A stretch of 64,000 nucleotides of DNA from Prosapia bicincta (lineage: Eukaryota; Arthropoda; Insecta; Hemiptera; Cercopidae): assembly GCA_036971475.1 (NCBI GenBank), contig JBAIZL010000006.1, forward strand, positions 88,855,546-88,919,545, given 5' to 3'. The translations under genes were made by a program, and so were the position numbers. Positions 38,951 to 49,212 of the stretch are shown here, piece after piece (positions within the stretch are counted from its first letter, which is position 1; each line of letters begins with the position of its first letter). Under the pieces are notes generated by a model. That model saw only the letters and a list, made by a program, of their open reading frames with translations, searched no databases and had not been told where the DNA came from.

Positions 38951-40700
38951 TATAATTTAGTTGTTTATAGTTTACATACAAATTTAAACAAATATTTTGT
39001 AATGTATCAAAATAAAGGTAAAAGATTTGAAAATTAATGAGATTCATAAAAATGGAATTATTATTTTCTTTAAAACAAAATGTTACTGCATAAAACCATT
39101 AAAAAAGTGTGAAGGAATAACGCCTGTTACAATTCCGAGTGTTGTTAAAGTTAAACTTAAAGGAAATCGTAAAATATCGATTTAGAAGTCGCATATTAAT
39201 ACTGGTGGAAGTAATAGGTAACTATTTACAGTCTATTTTTTTGTTTATAGGAACCATTTTATCAGTTATAGAAAACCTTATTATAGCATATCGGATTACT
39301 TTAACTAATGTGAAAAAAATGGAAAATGTGGAATGAAAAATGACTTATACCTATATATGAAAAAACAAAACAAAAGTGTCTTCATGCTAAGAATTTAAAT
39401 AATAACTTTTCTTATTAGATTTAATAATATTAAAAAAAAACACAGTACTACTATTTTATTACTCTGTGACGTACACTGAGTTCTTAACACTTGACCAATT
39501 TGCTGTGGATAAAAGTATTAATTTGGTTCCGGATATGCGGAAATGAAATCCTCTACTTTTTATAAAAATCGCTATATTCCATATAAATAATTATTTTGTG
39601 TACCTTAGTGAAATCTTTGTCAGACGCAGAAAACAAAGCCCCAAAATAAGTGCGTTCCATCCAAGTTTCAATTCTCCAATACAATACAACTTTGTGCTGA
39701 GTATTTGAATACAAGCACTGAATACTAAGGGAAAAGTTAGTTTCGAATATCAGTTGGTGTGTTTTCATTCTTGTGAGGTCCGTCGAGTCGGTCATATTGG
39801 AATAGCAATACCAACATCTCAGAAATTACATTAGACCCAATTACAACTCCAACTGCTTCCTTGACCAGCTTCCTGCAAATTTCAATGAAATCCAATTAAT
39901 GCGTCATTCCATCTTTAGTTAATAGTTAGTCTTAGGAGGAGCGCAACCTCCTCCTCCTTCGGGACTGAAGGAGAGTTTCCAAAGTAATCATTACATTTAA
40001 GTTGTGCAACAACAGTAGTTCGATCCAACGAGTTTTGGACATCTGCTTTTACTTAGCTCCTCTCTGCTTTACATTCGCCCCTTGTTAGGAAACAATAAAG
40101 CAAATCTCCTAACGACCATATTCACTTATCTTTGTATTATTTATCAAAGAAAAACAACAGAACATGAAATTGCCGTCATTCAGAAAAAAAACGGAACAAA
40201 TGAATGCAATTTTATTATGGTTTTATGAGTAATTGAGAATTTGTAAGAATGGAGCCAACCTCATTTTCTACAGAACTTAAAACTAACAAAATGTTTGGAA
40301 AAAATCTGAACATTTCGATACAACATCACTCTTCAAAAATATTTGTCTTTTTCACATTTTAAAATTAGTAACCTACAAAAACATTTAATTTATCAAATTT
40401 ACAACATTCTTACGTAATATTTAACCTTTTAAAAAGTAATAACTATTGTTGTGTGTAAAAGATAATAATTACACAGAAACGTATTAACATAAAGATGACA
40501 ACTTTTTCAATAAACAATCTGACCCTTTGTACAAACAACAGACACCACAACATTTTAATAAAACAGTTATATTTAAAGAAAAATAAAATTGTCTGTCGTG
40601 TAATTTCCACTTAATATGAAATATTTCACAATAATGACTGACTTCAAACTTTACAGACGTGTCTATAAAAAATAAATGAGTAGAATAATTTTTTCACAGA
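38951..40700. other. AT-rich intergenic DNA, no supported gene
   Basis: No element is recognised apart from a perfect small hairpin at 39,935-39,954, GGAGGAG facing CTCCTCC with a 6-base loop. Frames of 65-80 codons lack any family signal. Confidence 0.55.
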
Positions 40701-40723
40701 AATTAGTGGTGACTCTTCCCTCT

Positions 40724-40806
40724 CTCACGCACACACGCACGCATACATACGCACACAAACATGTATTTATATCTATCTATTTTTAATTTATCTATCTTTC
40801 AATAGG

Positions 40807-40835
<29 letters not shown>
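40724..40835. repeat. CA/CG-rich and (TA)n microsatellites
   Basis: A CGCACACACGCACGCATAC run at about 40,728-40,759 and (TA)n at about 40,808-40,835. Confidence 0.85.
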
Positions 40836-40839
<4 letters not shown>

Positions 40840-40859
40840 CACACCGATAGTTATAAAAT

Positions 40860-41065
40860 TAATAACTAATTCTTGTTAAATAATTATTTGTTTATGAACT
40901 TACATTCCATTACCAAGAATATTGATAAAATAATACACCCTCAGCTTTTCATCAATGTTTGGCTCTTGAGGTTATCAATATACTCGCATTACATAGATAA
41001 AAACTTTCTTGCTTACTGTTCAGCAAATATTCTTGTTAATGAATGTAACAAGAATTAATATGTAT
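40860..41065 (-). mobile_element. Decayed foldback element related to those at 42 kb
   Basis: Outer arms ATTCTTGTTA (near 40,869) and TAACAAGAATTAA (near 41,046) are inverted, with a second inner pair CAAGAATATTGA/AAATATTCTTG. On the minus strand UUGAUAA (40,978-40,972) is followed, after a decayed hairpin, by GAAAAGCUG near 40,949-40,942. This is the same module order as the intact copies, but hairpin pairing is reduced to about four of six. Confidence 0.45.
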
Positions 41066-41829
41066 ACAATCTTCTGGAAATAATTACAATAAATTTAACG
41101 AGAAGTTAATTTCGTAAATTAATTTCAAATTATATATTTTTATAAAGAAGAAAATGATTCAGTCAGATTAAGGAAAGAGGTAGGTGTAGAATACACTTGA
41201 CTTGGAGATGGAAATTTAATATTGCCATACTCGAATCGTTCCGTAAATCAAATAATGTGGTATAAACGGATTTTACGCTTATCGTTTTAGTGGCGTGTTC
41301 TGCTTTATCGAATGTTTTCCTTATATAATAAAGTTTAAGTCTAAATCTGCTTCTGTGAGTGAAGATTTGAGTTGCGGTGAAATTCAAACGTGAATATTCA
41401 CGACGCCTAAATAATTATATTCGATTAACGTGGGGGAAATGGGAAAACATTTTCTTATTTTGCAAAAAAGGAAGACACACAGAATGTTGCTTTCGACTTT
41501 GCGTCTACACTGTAAAATATCAGGTAGGCCATACCCTAAAACAATCGATTTAATGTCGAATATGTCTTAGGATATTAGTGAGTGGGATTCTAGTTTCTTT
41601 TATGACATAATAATGTCAAATTGGTTAAGCATTGAAGCTGTGATTAAATAGATCAGCGAGAAACCCAACAGCACAATACGAAGAAACAGAATAAAATTAT
41701 AACTAAGCAGCAACAAGTACAGACTGTAAGTACATTTCCATGAGCCAGTCATGAATTTAAAACATTTTTGCTACATTGATCTAACACAACTATCTATAGA
41801 TACAATCTATATACAAATATATTTATAAA

Positions 41830-41836
<7 letters not shown>
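41066..41836. other. AT-rich intergenic DNA, nothing recognised
   Basis: No open frame with a family signal, no repeat and no RNA signature was seen. Confidence 0.55.

Positions 41837-41892
<56 letters not shown>
41837..41892. repeat. (TA)n microsatellite
   Basis: About 28 TA repeats; flanks the left side of a foldback element. Confidence 0.97.
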
Positions 41893-41896
<4 letters not shown>

Positions 41897-41918
41897 GTTT
41901 TCTTGTTTAATATTCTAA

Positions 41919-42086
41919 AACAACATAAATTATTCAAATACAAGAATATTATTTATTTATATCCAAAGCTTTTCGTTGGTAAACAGTACCAACATCATCA
42001 GGAATAAATAATACAATAATGCAAGATATAGGCCTAAGACATATGTTCAAATAAATTATATTCTTGTATTTGAATAATTTATGTTG

Positions 42087-42088
<2 letters not shown>
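41919..42088 (-). mobile_element. Foldback element with about 37-bp inverted arms
   Basis: The left arm (41,919-41,957) begins AACAACATAAATTATTC and continues through AAATACAAGAATAT. The right arm (42,049-42,088) is its near-perfect reverse complement. The 90-bp centre carries a hammerhead-like core on the minus strand. (TA)n tracts lie on both sides, as expected for an element inserted at TA-rich targets. It has no coding capacity and is non-autonomous. Confidence 0.8.
41963..42001 (-). ncRNA. Hammerhead-ribozyme-like core, best copy
   Basis: Minus strand, in order: CUGAUGA (42,001-41,995) exact; one extra U; stem GUUGGU/ACCAAC, six perfect pairs with loop ACUGUUU; GAAA (41,974-41,971); self-complementary AAGCUU; then U and GGAUA. 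The bases after the cleavage-type U pair with the bases just before CUGAUGA (UUAUUC with GGAUA, one wobble), as stem I requires, and further pairing (UAUUAUU with AAUAAUA) follows across an unequal internal loop. A canonical hammerhead lacks the extra U before stem II. Palindromic stem III is known from dimeric hammerheads in satellites and retrozymes. Self-cleavage is not shown. Confidence 0.45.

Positions 42089-42127
<39 letters not shown>
42089..42127. repeat. (TA)n microsatellite
   Basis: About 19 TA repeats joining two foldback elements. Confidence 0.95.
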
Positions 42128-42129
<2 letters not shown>

Positions 42130-42176
42130 CCTAGGATGAATTTGTTTTTCTTGTATTATATATATCCTCGGCTAAA

Positions 42177-42378
42177 TAACTAAATTACACTTTCATAAAC
42201 AAGAATTTTTTATTTTAGTTTTCTCATACGTTGAAGTTTTTCGTTCATTGGCAGTATCAGCTTTATCAAAATTGTCTAAATACTTTATAGTTCTATGACT
42301 ACATCTGGACTGTCACGACTACAAAAGCTTCAGTGTATGAAGAAAAGTAAAATGAAAATTCTTGTTTATGAAAGTGTA
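42177..42378 (-). mobile_element. Foldback element, about 60-bp inverted arms
   Basis: Left arm 42,182-42,241 (AAATTACACTTTCATAAACA onward) and right arm 42,323-42,382 are inverted with a few mismatches; the loop is about 80 bp. A degenerate hammerhead-like core lies on the minus strand at 42,269-42,233: UUGAUAA, a 6-bp stem with only four pairs, GAAAAACUU, then C. Confidence 0.75.
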
Positions 42379-42439
42379 ATTTAATTATATATATATTGTA
42401 ATCCTTGGATGAGTTTCTTTCTCTTGTTTTATATATACA

Positions 42440-42640
42440 CAATTAAATAACACTTTCATAAACAAGATGTGAGCAGTCCACTTTTATATGAACAGTCTAA
42501 ATGTAGTCATATAACTATAAGGTTCTAAGAAAATTCTGATAATGCTGATACTGATAATCAGCGAAAAGCTTCAATGTATGAAGAAAATTAAATAAAATAT
42601 TCTTGTTTTTACTAAAGTGTAATTTAATTGTTTGTATATA
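42440..42640 (+). mobile_element. Foldback element, second tandem copy
   Basis: AACACTTTCATAAACAAGA near 42,449 faces TCTTGTTTTTACTAAAGTGT near 42,601. The central part carries a plus-strand hammerhead-like core (next entry). The core region aligns well with the reverse complement of the preceding element, so the two copies carry it in opposite orientations. Confidence 0.7.
42536..42572 (+). ncRNA. Hammerhead-ribozyme-like core, compensated stem
   Basis: In order: CUGAUAA (42,536-42,542; one change from CUGAUGA at the G8 position), extra U, stem GCUGAU/AUCAGC with loop ACUGAUA (42,544-42,562), GAAA, self-complementary AAGCUU, then C, the preferred cleavage-site base in hammerheads. Compared with the copy at 42.0 kb, stem pair 2 is C-G instead of U-A and pair 5 is A-U instead of G-C: two compensated pairs, while the loop keeps ACUG. 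Stem I pairing is short (UUA with AAU direction-matched). The G8 change would weaken catalysis in a true hammerhead. Confidence 0.4.
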
Positions 42641-42723
42641 CATATAATCTGCTTTGCAATAACGTTATTTGTTTGTTGTTTACATATATTTCATATACAA
42701 GATATTTTTAAAATGATTGGCTC

Positions 42724-42765
42724 AAAGCTTTTCATCAATTTTATAAATTATTGTGAAAAGCTTCG
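42724..42765. repeat. Small palindrome AAGCTTTTCA/TGAAAAGCTT
   Basis: Perfect 10-bp arms at 42,725-42,734 and 42,754-42,763, 19 bases apart. Both arms read GAAAAGCTT outward, the GAAA plus stem-III string of the neighbouring foldback elements, so this may be a remnant of the same family. Confidence 0.6.
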
Positions 42766-43090
42766 TACACCGTTGGGAACAGCTAAAACATCCCTTAATG
42801 TACATTGATCTCTCTCCCCAACCCCTCTCTCCCTGTATGTGTGGGTGTCTGTGTTTGAGTGTGTTATTTTAATGTACATAAAGAACATTTCGTTTTGGAA
42901 ACTATCTTTTTCTAAATGATGTTTGCGCTATTTTGTCACCGATTAGCGCAATTTACTTTGCGTCAGTAACGGAAAGTAATACGAATGAAAGATTTGGCGA
43001 TTTGATGAATGGTGATTGTAGGCTACACGAGTCTCAATGTGAAAGCCTGAACGCGTACGTATTAATAACAGTATTGTACTCAACTATAGA
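42766..43090. other. Unique spacer
   Basis: No gene seen; a short GT-rich stretch lies near 42,835-42,862. Confidence 0.5.
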
Positions 43091-44724
43091 GGATTCTGTC
43101 GCATCCATCGCTCGCTACTTGTGCGATAGCATCGGATTCCGTCACACCCATCACTCGCTACTTGTGCGAAAGCATCGGATTCCGTCGCACCCATCACCCG
43201 CTATTTGTGCGATAGGATCGGATTCCGTCACACCCATCACTCGCTACTTGTGCGATAGTATCGGATTCCGTCGCACCCATCGCCCGCTACTTGTGCGATA
43301 GCATCGGATTCCGTCGCACCCATCACCCGCTATTTGTGCGATAGGATCGGATTCCGTCACACCCATCACTCGCTACTTGTGCGATAGCATCGGATTCCGT
43401 CGCACCCATAACCCGCTATTTGTGCGATAGCATTGGATTCCGTTGCACCCATCGCCCGATACTTGTACGATAGCATTGGATTCCGTCGCACCCATCGCCC
43501 GATACTTGTACGATAGTATCGGATTCCGTCGCACTCATCGCCCGCTACTTGTGCGATAGCATTGGATTCCGTCGCACCCATCGCCCGATACTTGTACGAT
43601 AGTATCGGATTCCGTCACACCCATCGCCCGCTACTTGTGCGATAGCTTAGGATTCCGTCACACCCATCGCCCGATACTTGTACGATAGTATCGGATTCCG
43701 TCGCACCCATCGCCCGATACTTGTACGATAGTATCGGATTCCGTCACACCCATCGCCCGCTACTTGTACGATAGTATCGGATTCCATCGCACCCATCGCC
43801 CGATACTTGTACGATAGTATCGGATTCCGTCGCACCCATCGCCCGATACTTGTACGATAGTATCGGATTCCGTCGCACCCATCGCCCGATACTTGTACGA
43901 TAGTATCGGATTCCGTCGCACCCATCGCCCGATACTTGTACGATAGTATCGGATTCCGTCACACAAATCGCCCGCTACTTGTACGATAGTATCGGATTCC
44001 GTCGCACCCATCGCCCGATACTTGTACGATAGTATCGGATTCCGTCACACCCATCGCCCGCTACTTGTGCGATAGTATCGGATTCCGTCGCACCCATCGC
44101 CCGATACTTGTACGATAGTATCGGATTCCGTCGCACCCATCGCCCGATACTTGTACGATAGTATCGGATTCCGTCACACCCATCGCCCGATACTTGTACG
44201 ATAGTATCGGATTCCGTCACACCCATCGCCCGCTACTTGTGCGATAGCTTAGGATTCCGTCACACCCATCGCCCGCTACTTGTGCGATAGTATCGGATTC
44301 CGTCGCACCCATCGCCCGATACTTGTACGATAGTATCGGATTCCGTCGCACCCATCGCCCGATACTTGTACGATAGTATCGGATTCCGTCGCACCCATCG
44401 CCCGATACTTGTACGATAGTATCGGATTCCGTCACACCCATCGCCCGATACTTGTACGATAGTATCGGATTCCGTCGCACCCATCGCCCGCTACTTGTGC
44501 GATAGTATCGGATTCCGTCGCACTCATCGCCCGCTACTTTTGCGATAGTATCGGATTCCGTCGCACCCATCGCCCGCTACTTGTGCGATAGTATCGGATT
44601 CCGTCGCACTCATCGCCCGCTACTTTTGCGATAGTATCGGATTCCGTCGCACCCATCGCCCGCTAATTGTGCGATAGTATCGGATTCCGTCACACCCATC
44701 GCCCTCTACTTGTGCGATAGTATT
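43091..44724. repeat. 43-bp hairpin minisatellite, 38 copies
   Basis: The unit GGATTCCGTCGCACCCATCG plus 23 bases recurs every 43 bp. Within most units CCGATAC, ten bases, then GTATCGG form a perfect 7-bp inverted repeat (for example 43,800-43,823). A second unit type has CCGCTACTTGTGCGATAGC, which breaks the pairing. That type dominates the left edge, and the hairpin type dominates the middle. G+C and CpG are far above the surroundings. Since 43 is not a multiple of three, successive units are read in different frames; the 70-120-codon frames are by-products. Confidence 0.95.
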
Positions 44725-44811
44725 GGTTGTAGAAATAGAAACGATGGCACGCAATGCTGTATAGTTTTATCTAATTCCCAACAACTTGACAAATCGATTC
44801 TCACCGAGTTA

Positions 44812-44815
<4 letters not shown>

Positions 44816-44882
<67 letters not shown>
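44816..44882. repeat. (TA)n microsatellite, about 33 repeats
   Basis: Uninterrupted alternating TA. Confidence 0.98.
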
Positions 44883-44883
<1 letters not shown>

Positions 44884-45641
44884 GCCACTGTACACAAATA
44901 TATAACTCTAACGTGAAACCGTCTTCCTTCATAATAAAATTACCTTGCTAAAGATAGACATTGTTCGTGACACTAAAATGGCTCTCTCTTACAGAGACAG
45001 ATCGGGCCGGAGTGCTTTTCTATCAAAGCGCAAACATTTCTACCCCCTTAATCCCCATTACTAAGTCATTCCCTGGCAAAGAAAGCTTTCCCCATCAAAA
45101 CCTCTTTACGTCTTGGACACTAGGGGTCACTAGAGGTATTGTCCTTCTGCTTCTCTCGACTCGGTTGCTTTATAATTTCTCCTCAACCGCTTTATATCCT
45201 AGGTATTAGTGACTACACACAAATATCTTGATGATGACGTATGAAACATTTATTTCTTATAGTAAACTCCTTATTTATTTACCTAAAGCTGCAATGTATA
45301 TTTACGCCTTTAAACATGTATTTCATTTTACTACAACAAATAGTATATTACAAATAAGCTTTATCTAAATACGTTAAAGGCTATTAATTCTAACTTAACT
45401 AAATAAAAGTCACCCCTAGAGAGGTCCAAAGAATTTGTCGGTTCCTTAGCAATGCTTTCCTGGCACTCTAAGAAGGACTCTTCAACACTTGACGTTCCAG
45501 ACCTTGCCAATATAAAGTTGACCTTATTGTGTAAAATTTTTGTGATACAATTTCACTATTTTTCTTATTAAGTTGTAATAGTATTTGTCAGTTGACTTGA
45601 CTCTCCATGGGCGTTTAAAGGTCAAGTTATTTCTGGTTCCA
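44883..45641. other. Unique intergenic DNA
   Basis: A more balanced stretch at 44,980-45,200 has no protein signal. Nothing else is recognised. Confidence 0.5.
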
Positions 45642-45868
45642 TTATTTACTTTTACGATATTAGTTTGAATGTTCTGTTTACCTTATAGGAAAACATTAAA
45701 ACACTATGAGCCCTTGGAAGCACTGAAATTCCGCAGATTGATGACCGGGTTCCCTTATTTACTTTTACGATATTAGTTTGAATGTTTTGTTTACCTTATA
45801 GGAAAACATTAAAACACTATGAGCCCTTGGAAGCACTGAAATTCCGCAGATTGATGACCGGGTTCCCT
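45642..45868. repeat. 113-bp tandem duplication, two copies
   Basis: TTATTTACTTTTACGATATT begins at 45,642 and 45,755. The copies are the same except for one C/T difference that I can see (ATGTTCTG versus ATGTTTTG), so the duplication is recent. A partial third start (TCATTTAC) follows at about 45,868. Confidence 0.95.
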
Positions 45869-46497
45869 CATTTACAGGAATCTTATAATATTTGAAACGA
45901 AAGGCAAGTTTTACTTCGCTTCACAGCATCCCAAGAATTTTAAAATGAAACAACAAAATAACATATTTACTCAATTCTTACACCAGTAACTGGGAGGCGG
46001 GGTGATGAAAACATAAGTGTTATAAGGAAACATAAGTGTAATAATTTATGAAATCTCCTTCATCAGCGATCCAGGTTCAGTAGAAGATTGCTTATATCGA
46101 TAGCGAACGAGATCGACATACGGTCTTCATTTCGAAACATATCTGAACAGCAACATAAAGGAAATAAAATGATCATTATATTTACAAGAAAAGGGAAAAT
46201 AGAGAATTTTTAAATGATTCCTATACAAGAAATTAAATAAAATCAATAGTGAAATAAAAGTTTAAAGAAATAATTCTCATGCCATTTTTTTTATTTACTA
46301 ATGCTTTACTTTCTTCTCAAGTGAAAACAAAAAAAAATGTAAAACGCAAGTAAAAATCTGATTAAAATCCGGCTATTCAAAATAATAAAAAAAAATTTTA
46401 AAACTATTTGCTATTTAATATGTAATTAAAGCAAACATAATTTCGTAAAAAAATGGTCAAATATTTGTACATGGAATCCTGTTTCATGTATTTATTC
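45869..46497. other. AT-rich intergenic DNA, nothing recognised
   Basis: No supported gene or element. Confidence 0.55.
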
Positions 46498-48013
46498 GGT
46501 CATACCCAGGGCTTACAATCATCCTAATCTAGAAACTCGAGGGACGGCTTAGGGCAACTGAGACACTTGGTATGATCTAGGGGTCATACCCAGGGCTTAC
46601 AATCATCCTAATCTAGAAACTCGAGGGACGGCTTAGGGCAACTGAGACACTTGGTATGATCTAGGAAAGCTTTATTCGGTCATACCCAGGGCTTACAATC
46701 ATCCTAATCTAGAAACTCGAGGGACGGCTTAGGGCAACTGAGACACTTGGTATGATCTAGGAAAGCTTTATTCGGTCATACCCAGGGCTTACAATCATCC
46801 TAATCTAGAAACTCGAGGGACGGCTTAGGGCAACTGAGACACTTGGTATGATCTAGGAAAGCTTTATTCGGTCATACCCAGGGCTTACAATCATCCTAAT
46901 CTAGAAACTCGAGGGACGGCTTAGGGCAACTGAGACACTTGGTATGATCTAGGAAAGCTTCACTCGGTCATACCCAGGGCTTACAATCATCCTAATCCAG
47001 AAACTCGAGGGACGGCTTAGGGCAACTGAGACACTTGGTATGATCTAAGAAAGCTTTATTCGGTCATACCCAGGGCTTACAATCATCCTAATCTAGAAAC
47101 TCGAGGGACGGCTTAGGGCAACTGAGACACTTGGTATGATCTAGGAAAGCTTTATTCGGTCATATCCAGGGCTTACAATCATCCTAATCTAGAAACTCGA
47201 GGGACGGCTTAGGGCAACTGAAGAAATGCGAGACACTTGGTATGATCTAGGAAAGCTTTATTCGGTCATATCCAGGGCTTACAATCATCCTAATCTAGAA
47301 ACTCGAGGGACGGCTTAGGGCAACTGAAGAAATGCGAGACACTTGGTATGATCTAGGAAAGCTTTATTCGGTCATACCCAGGGCTTACAATCATCCTAAT
47401 CTAGAAACTCGAGGGACGGCTTAGGGCAACTGAAGAAATGCGAGACACTTGGTATGATCTAGGAAAGCTTTATTCGGTCATACCCAGGGCTTACAATCAT
47501 CCTAATCTAGAAACTCGAGGGGAAAAATCAAGGGACGGCTTATGGCAACTGAAGAAATGCGAAACACATGGTATGATCTAGGAAAGCTTTATTCGGTCAT
47601 ACCCAGGGCTTACAATCATCCTAATCTAGAAACTCGAGGGACGGCTTAGGGCAACTGAAGAAATGCGAGACACTTGGTATGATCTAGGAAAGCTTTATTC
47701 GGTCATACCCAGGGCTTACAATCATCCTAATCTAGAAACTCGAGGGGAAAAATCAAGGGACGGCTTATGGCAACTGAAGAAATGCGAAACACATGGTATG
47801 ATCTAGGAAAGCTTTATTCGGTCATACCCAGGGCTTACAATCATCCTAATCTAGAAACTCGAGGGACGGCTTAGGGCAACTGAGACACTTGGTATGATCT
47901 AGGAAAGCTTTATTCGGTCATACCCAGGGCTTACAATCATCCTAATCTAGAAACTCGAGGGACGGCTTAGGGCAACTGAGACACTTGGTATGATCTAGGA
48001 AAGCTTTATTCGG
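46498..48013. repeat. 96-bp minisatellite, 15 copies with length classes
   Basis: GGTCATACCCAGGGCTTAC marks unit starts at 46,498, 46,582, 46,678, 46,774, 46,870, 46,966, 47,062, 47,158, 47,264, 47,370, 47,476, 47,595, 47,701, 47,820 and 47,916. Lengths are 84, six of 96, three of 106, then 119, 106, 119, and two of 96. The +10 class has AGAAATGCGA added; the +13 class further adds GGAAAAATCAAGG-type sequence. The repeated 106/119 alternation marks a two-unit duplication. Non-coding. Confidence 0.96.
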
Positions 48014-49089
48014 GAGAGAAACAAAATGCACCCTTGGGAGTTAGGAGCCTTGACGCCCTAACCTGCTTGGAATTACTTGCTTTGGAAACCAACTCATTAG
48101 GAACTTCAAGACCTGGTTTTTTTACATTTGATAAAATTATCTTCTTAATAATCTCCAACCTCACATTTTGTTTTTTATCTATTTTACATACATTCCTTGC
48201 TATAGGCTATAATATAAAGAAATATCTGTACAGCAATATATATTACTTCACTTCCGGATACCAGACACATGGTGTTATGTTTTCCTTTCTAACCATTTAC
48301 GAAGATTATAAAATGAAATGTAATTTGAAATTTACGAGCTGGAGCGCACACTTGTTGGTGTCGTGTATGACGTGGCTGTAATAAATTAAACAATTATACT
48401 CCGGCCATTACGTCATATGATGCGGAACTTGTATCAAGATAAAGCAGTTTGTAAGATAATTAATTAAGGTATCATGTTCACACATGCCCGACTAGTGTGC
48501 GAACAGAGCCTCTTCACACGGCCTAATTGCCGCTTCCGCTACGCGAGGATATGGATCCTTTATTCTTCGCCTGCGGAAATCGTTTCTGTTGCCGCCACGC
48601 AGCACGGCATTTGAATATTCTAATAGTTCAAGATGGGCTCAACAATTATGAAGGGGACGCATGTTACCAGGGGACGCAGTTACCTGTTTATATATATATA
48701 GAAGCCTATTTTGAAAAGTAACACATAAATGGTGTCTTTTTAAAAACAATATCTCTCAAAAGTATTGATTCTCAGAGCCACGTTAATGCGGTATTTAAGA
48801 ACATCATTGGTCCTTCTATGTAGTTTATTTGTTCTCATTGGTTGAATTATATTTATAGGTGTACCTTAAAAACACTTAGTGCACTATATTAATAAAAATT
48901 ACCTGGTTTGCTACTGTTCATACTAAAATCATTACAGGACTTTCATCCAAGTTCATATGTAATCATCACTGAACGCATTTCCTACACAAAACATAAAAAG
49001 GTGGTAAGAAAGCAATCAGAATGTCCATGACTTTGAAAACTCTGCCATATTTTTGCTAAGAATTAAGTTTAGTAAAGCGAGCAGTATAA
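48014..49089. other. Unique intergenic DNA with one island
   Basis: A frame at 48,034-48,381 begins at TTG, has no ATG and matches no family. An island at 48,360-48,690 is listed separately. Confidence 0.5.
48360..48690. promoter_or_regulatory. GC-richer island, possible conserved element
   Basis: It contains TATGACGTGG and TTACGTCATATG (CRE/ATF-like), TAATTAATTAAGG, GCCTAATTGCCGC and the CpG-rich GCCGCCACGCAGCACGGC. Non-repeat, with no protein signal. Regulatory function is inference. Confidence 0.3.
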
Positions 49090-49212
49090 GTCAACTGAAC
49101 TGACATAGGGTAACTGAACTGACATAGGGTAACTGAACTGACATAGGGTAACTGAGCAGACATAGAGTAACTGAACTGTCATAGGGTAACTGAGCTGACA
49201 TAGGGCAAGTGA
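49090..49212. repeat. 19-bp minisatellite, about 6.5 copies
   Basis: AACTGAACTGACATAGGGT recurs every 19 bp from about 49,092, decaying to the right (AGCAGACATAGAG, GGCAAGTGAGG). Confidence 0.92.

Larger units (their letters stand above)
42127..42660. repeat. About 273-bp tandem duplication of a foldback element
   Basis: AATCCTAGGATGAATTTG at 42,127 recurs as AATCCTTGGATGAGTTTC at 42,400. Both are followed by TTATATATA and then by ACACTTTCATAAACAAGA. Each copy contains a foldback element (next two entries). Confidence 0.8.

Noticed and set aside
48034..48381. 115-codon frame after the 96-bp array as a gene
   Set aside because: No ATG (starts at TTG), no domain; composition is typical of AT-rich DNA.
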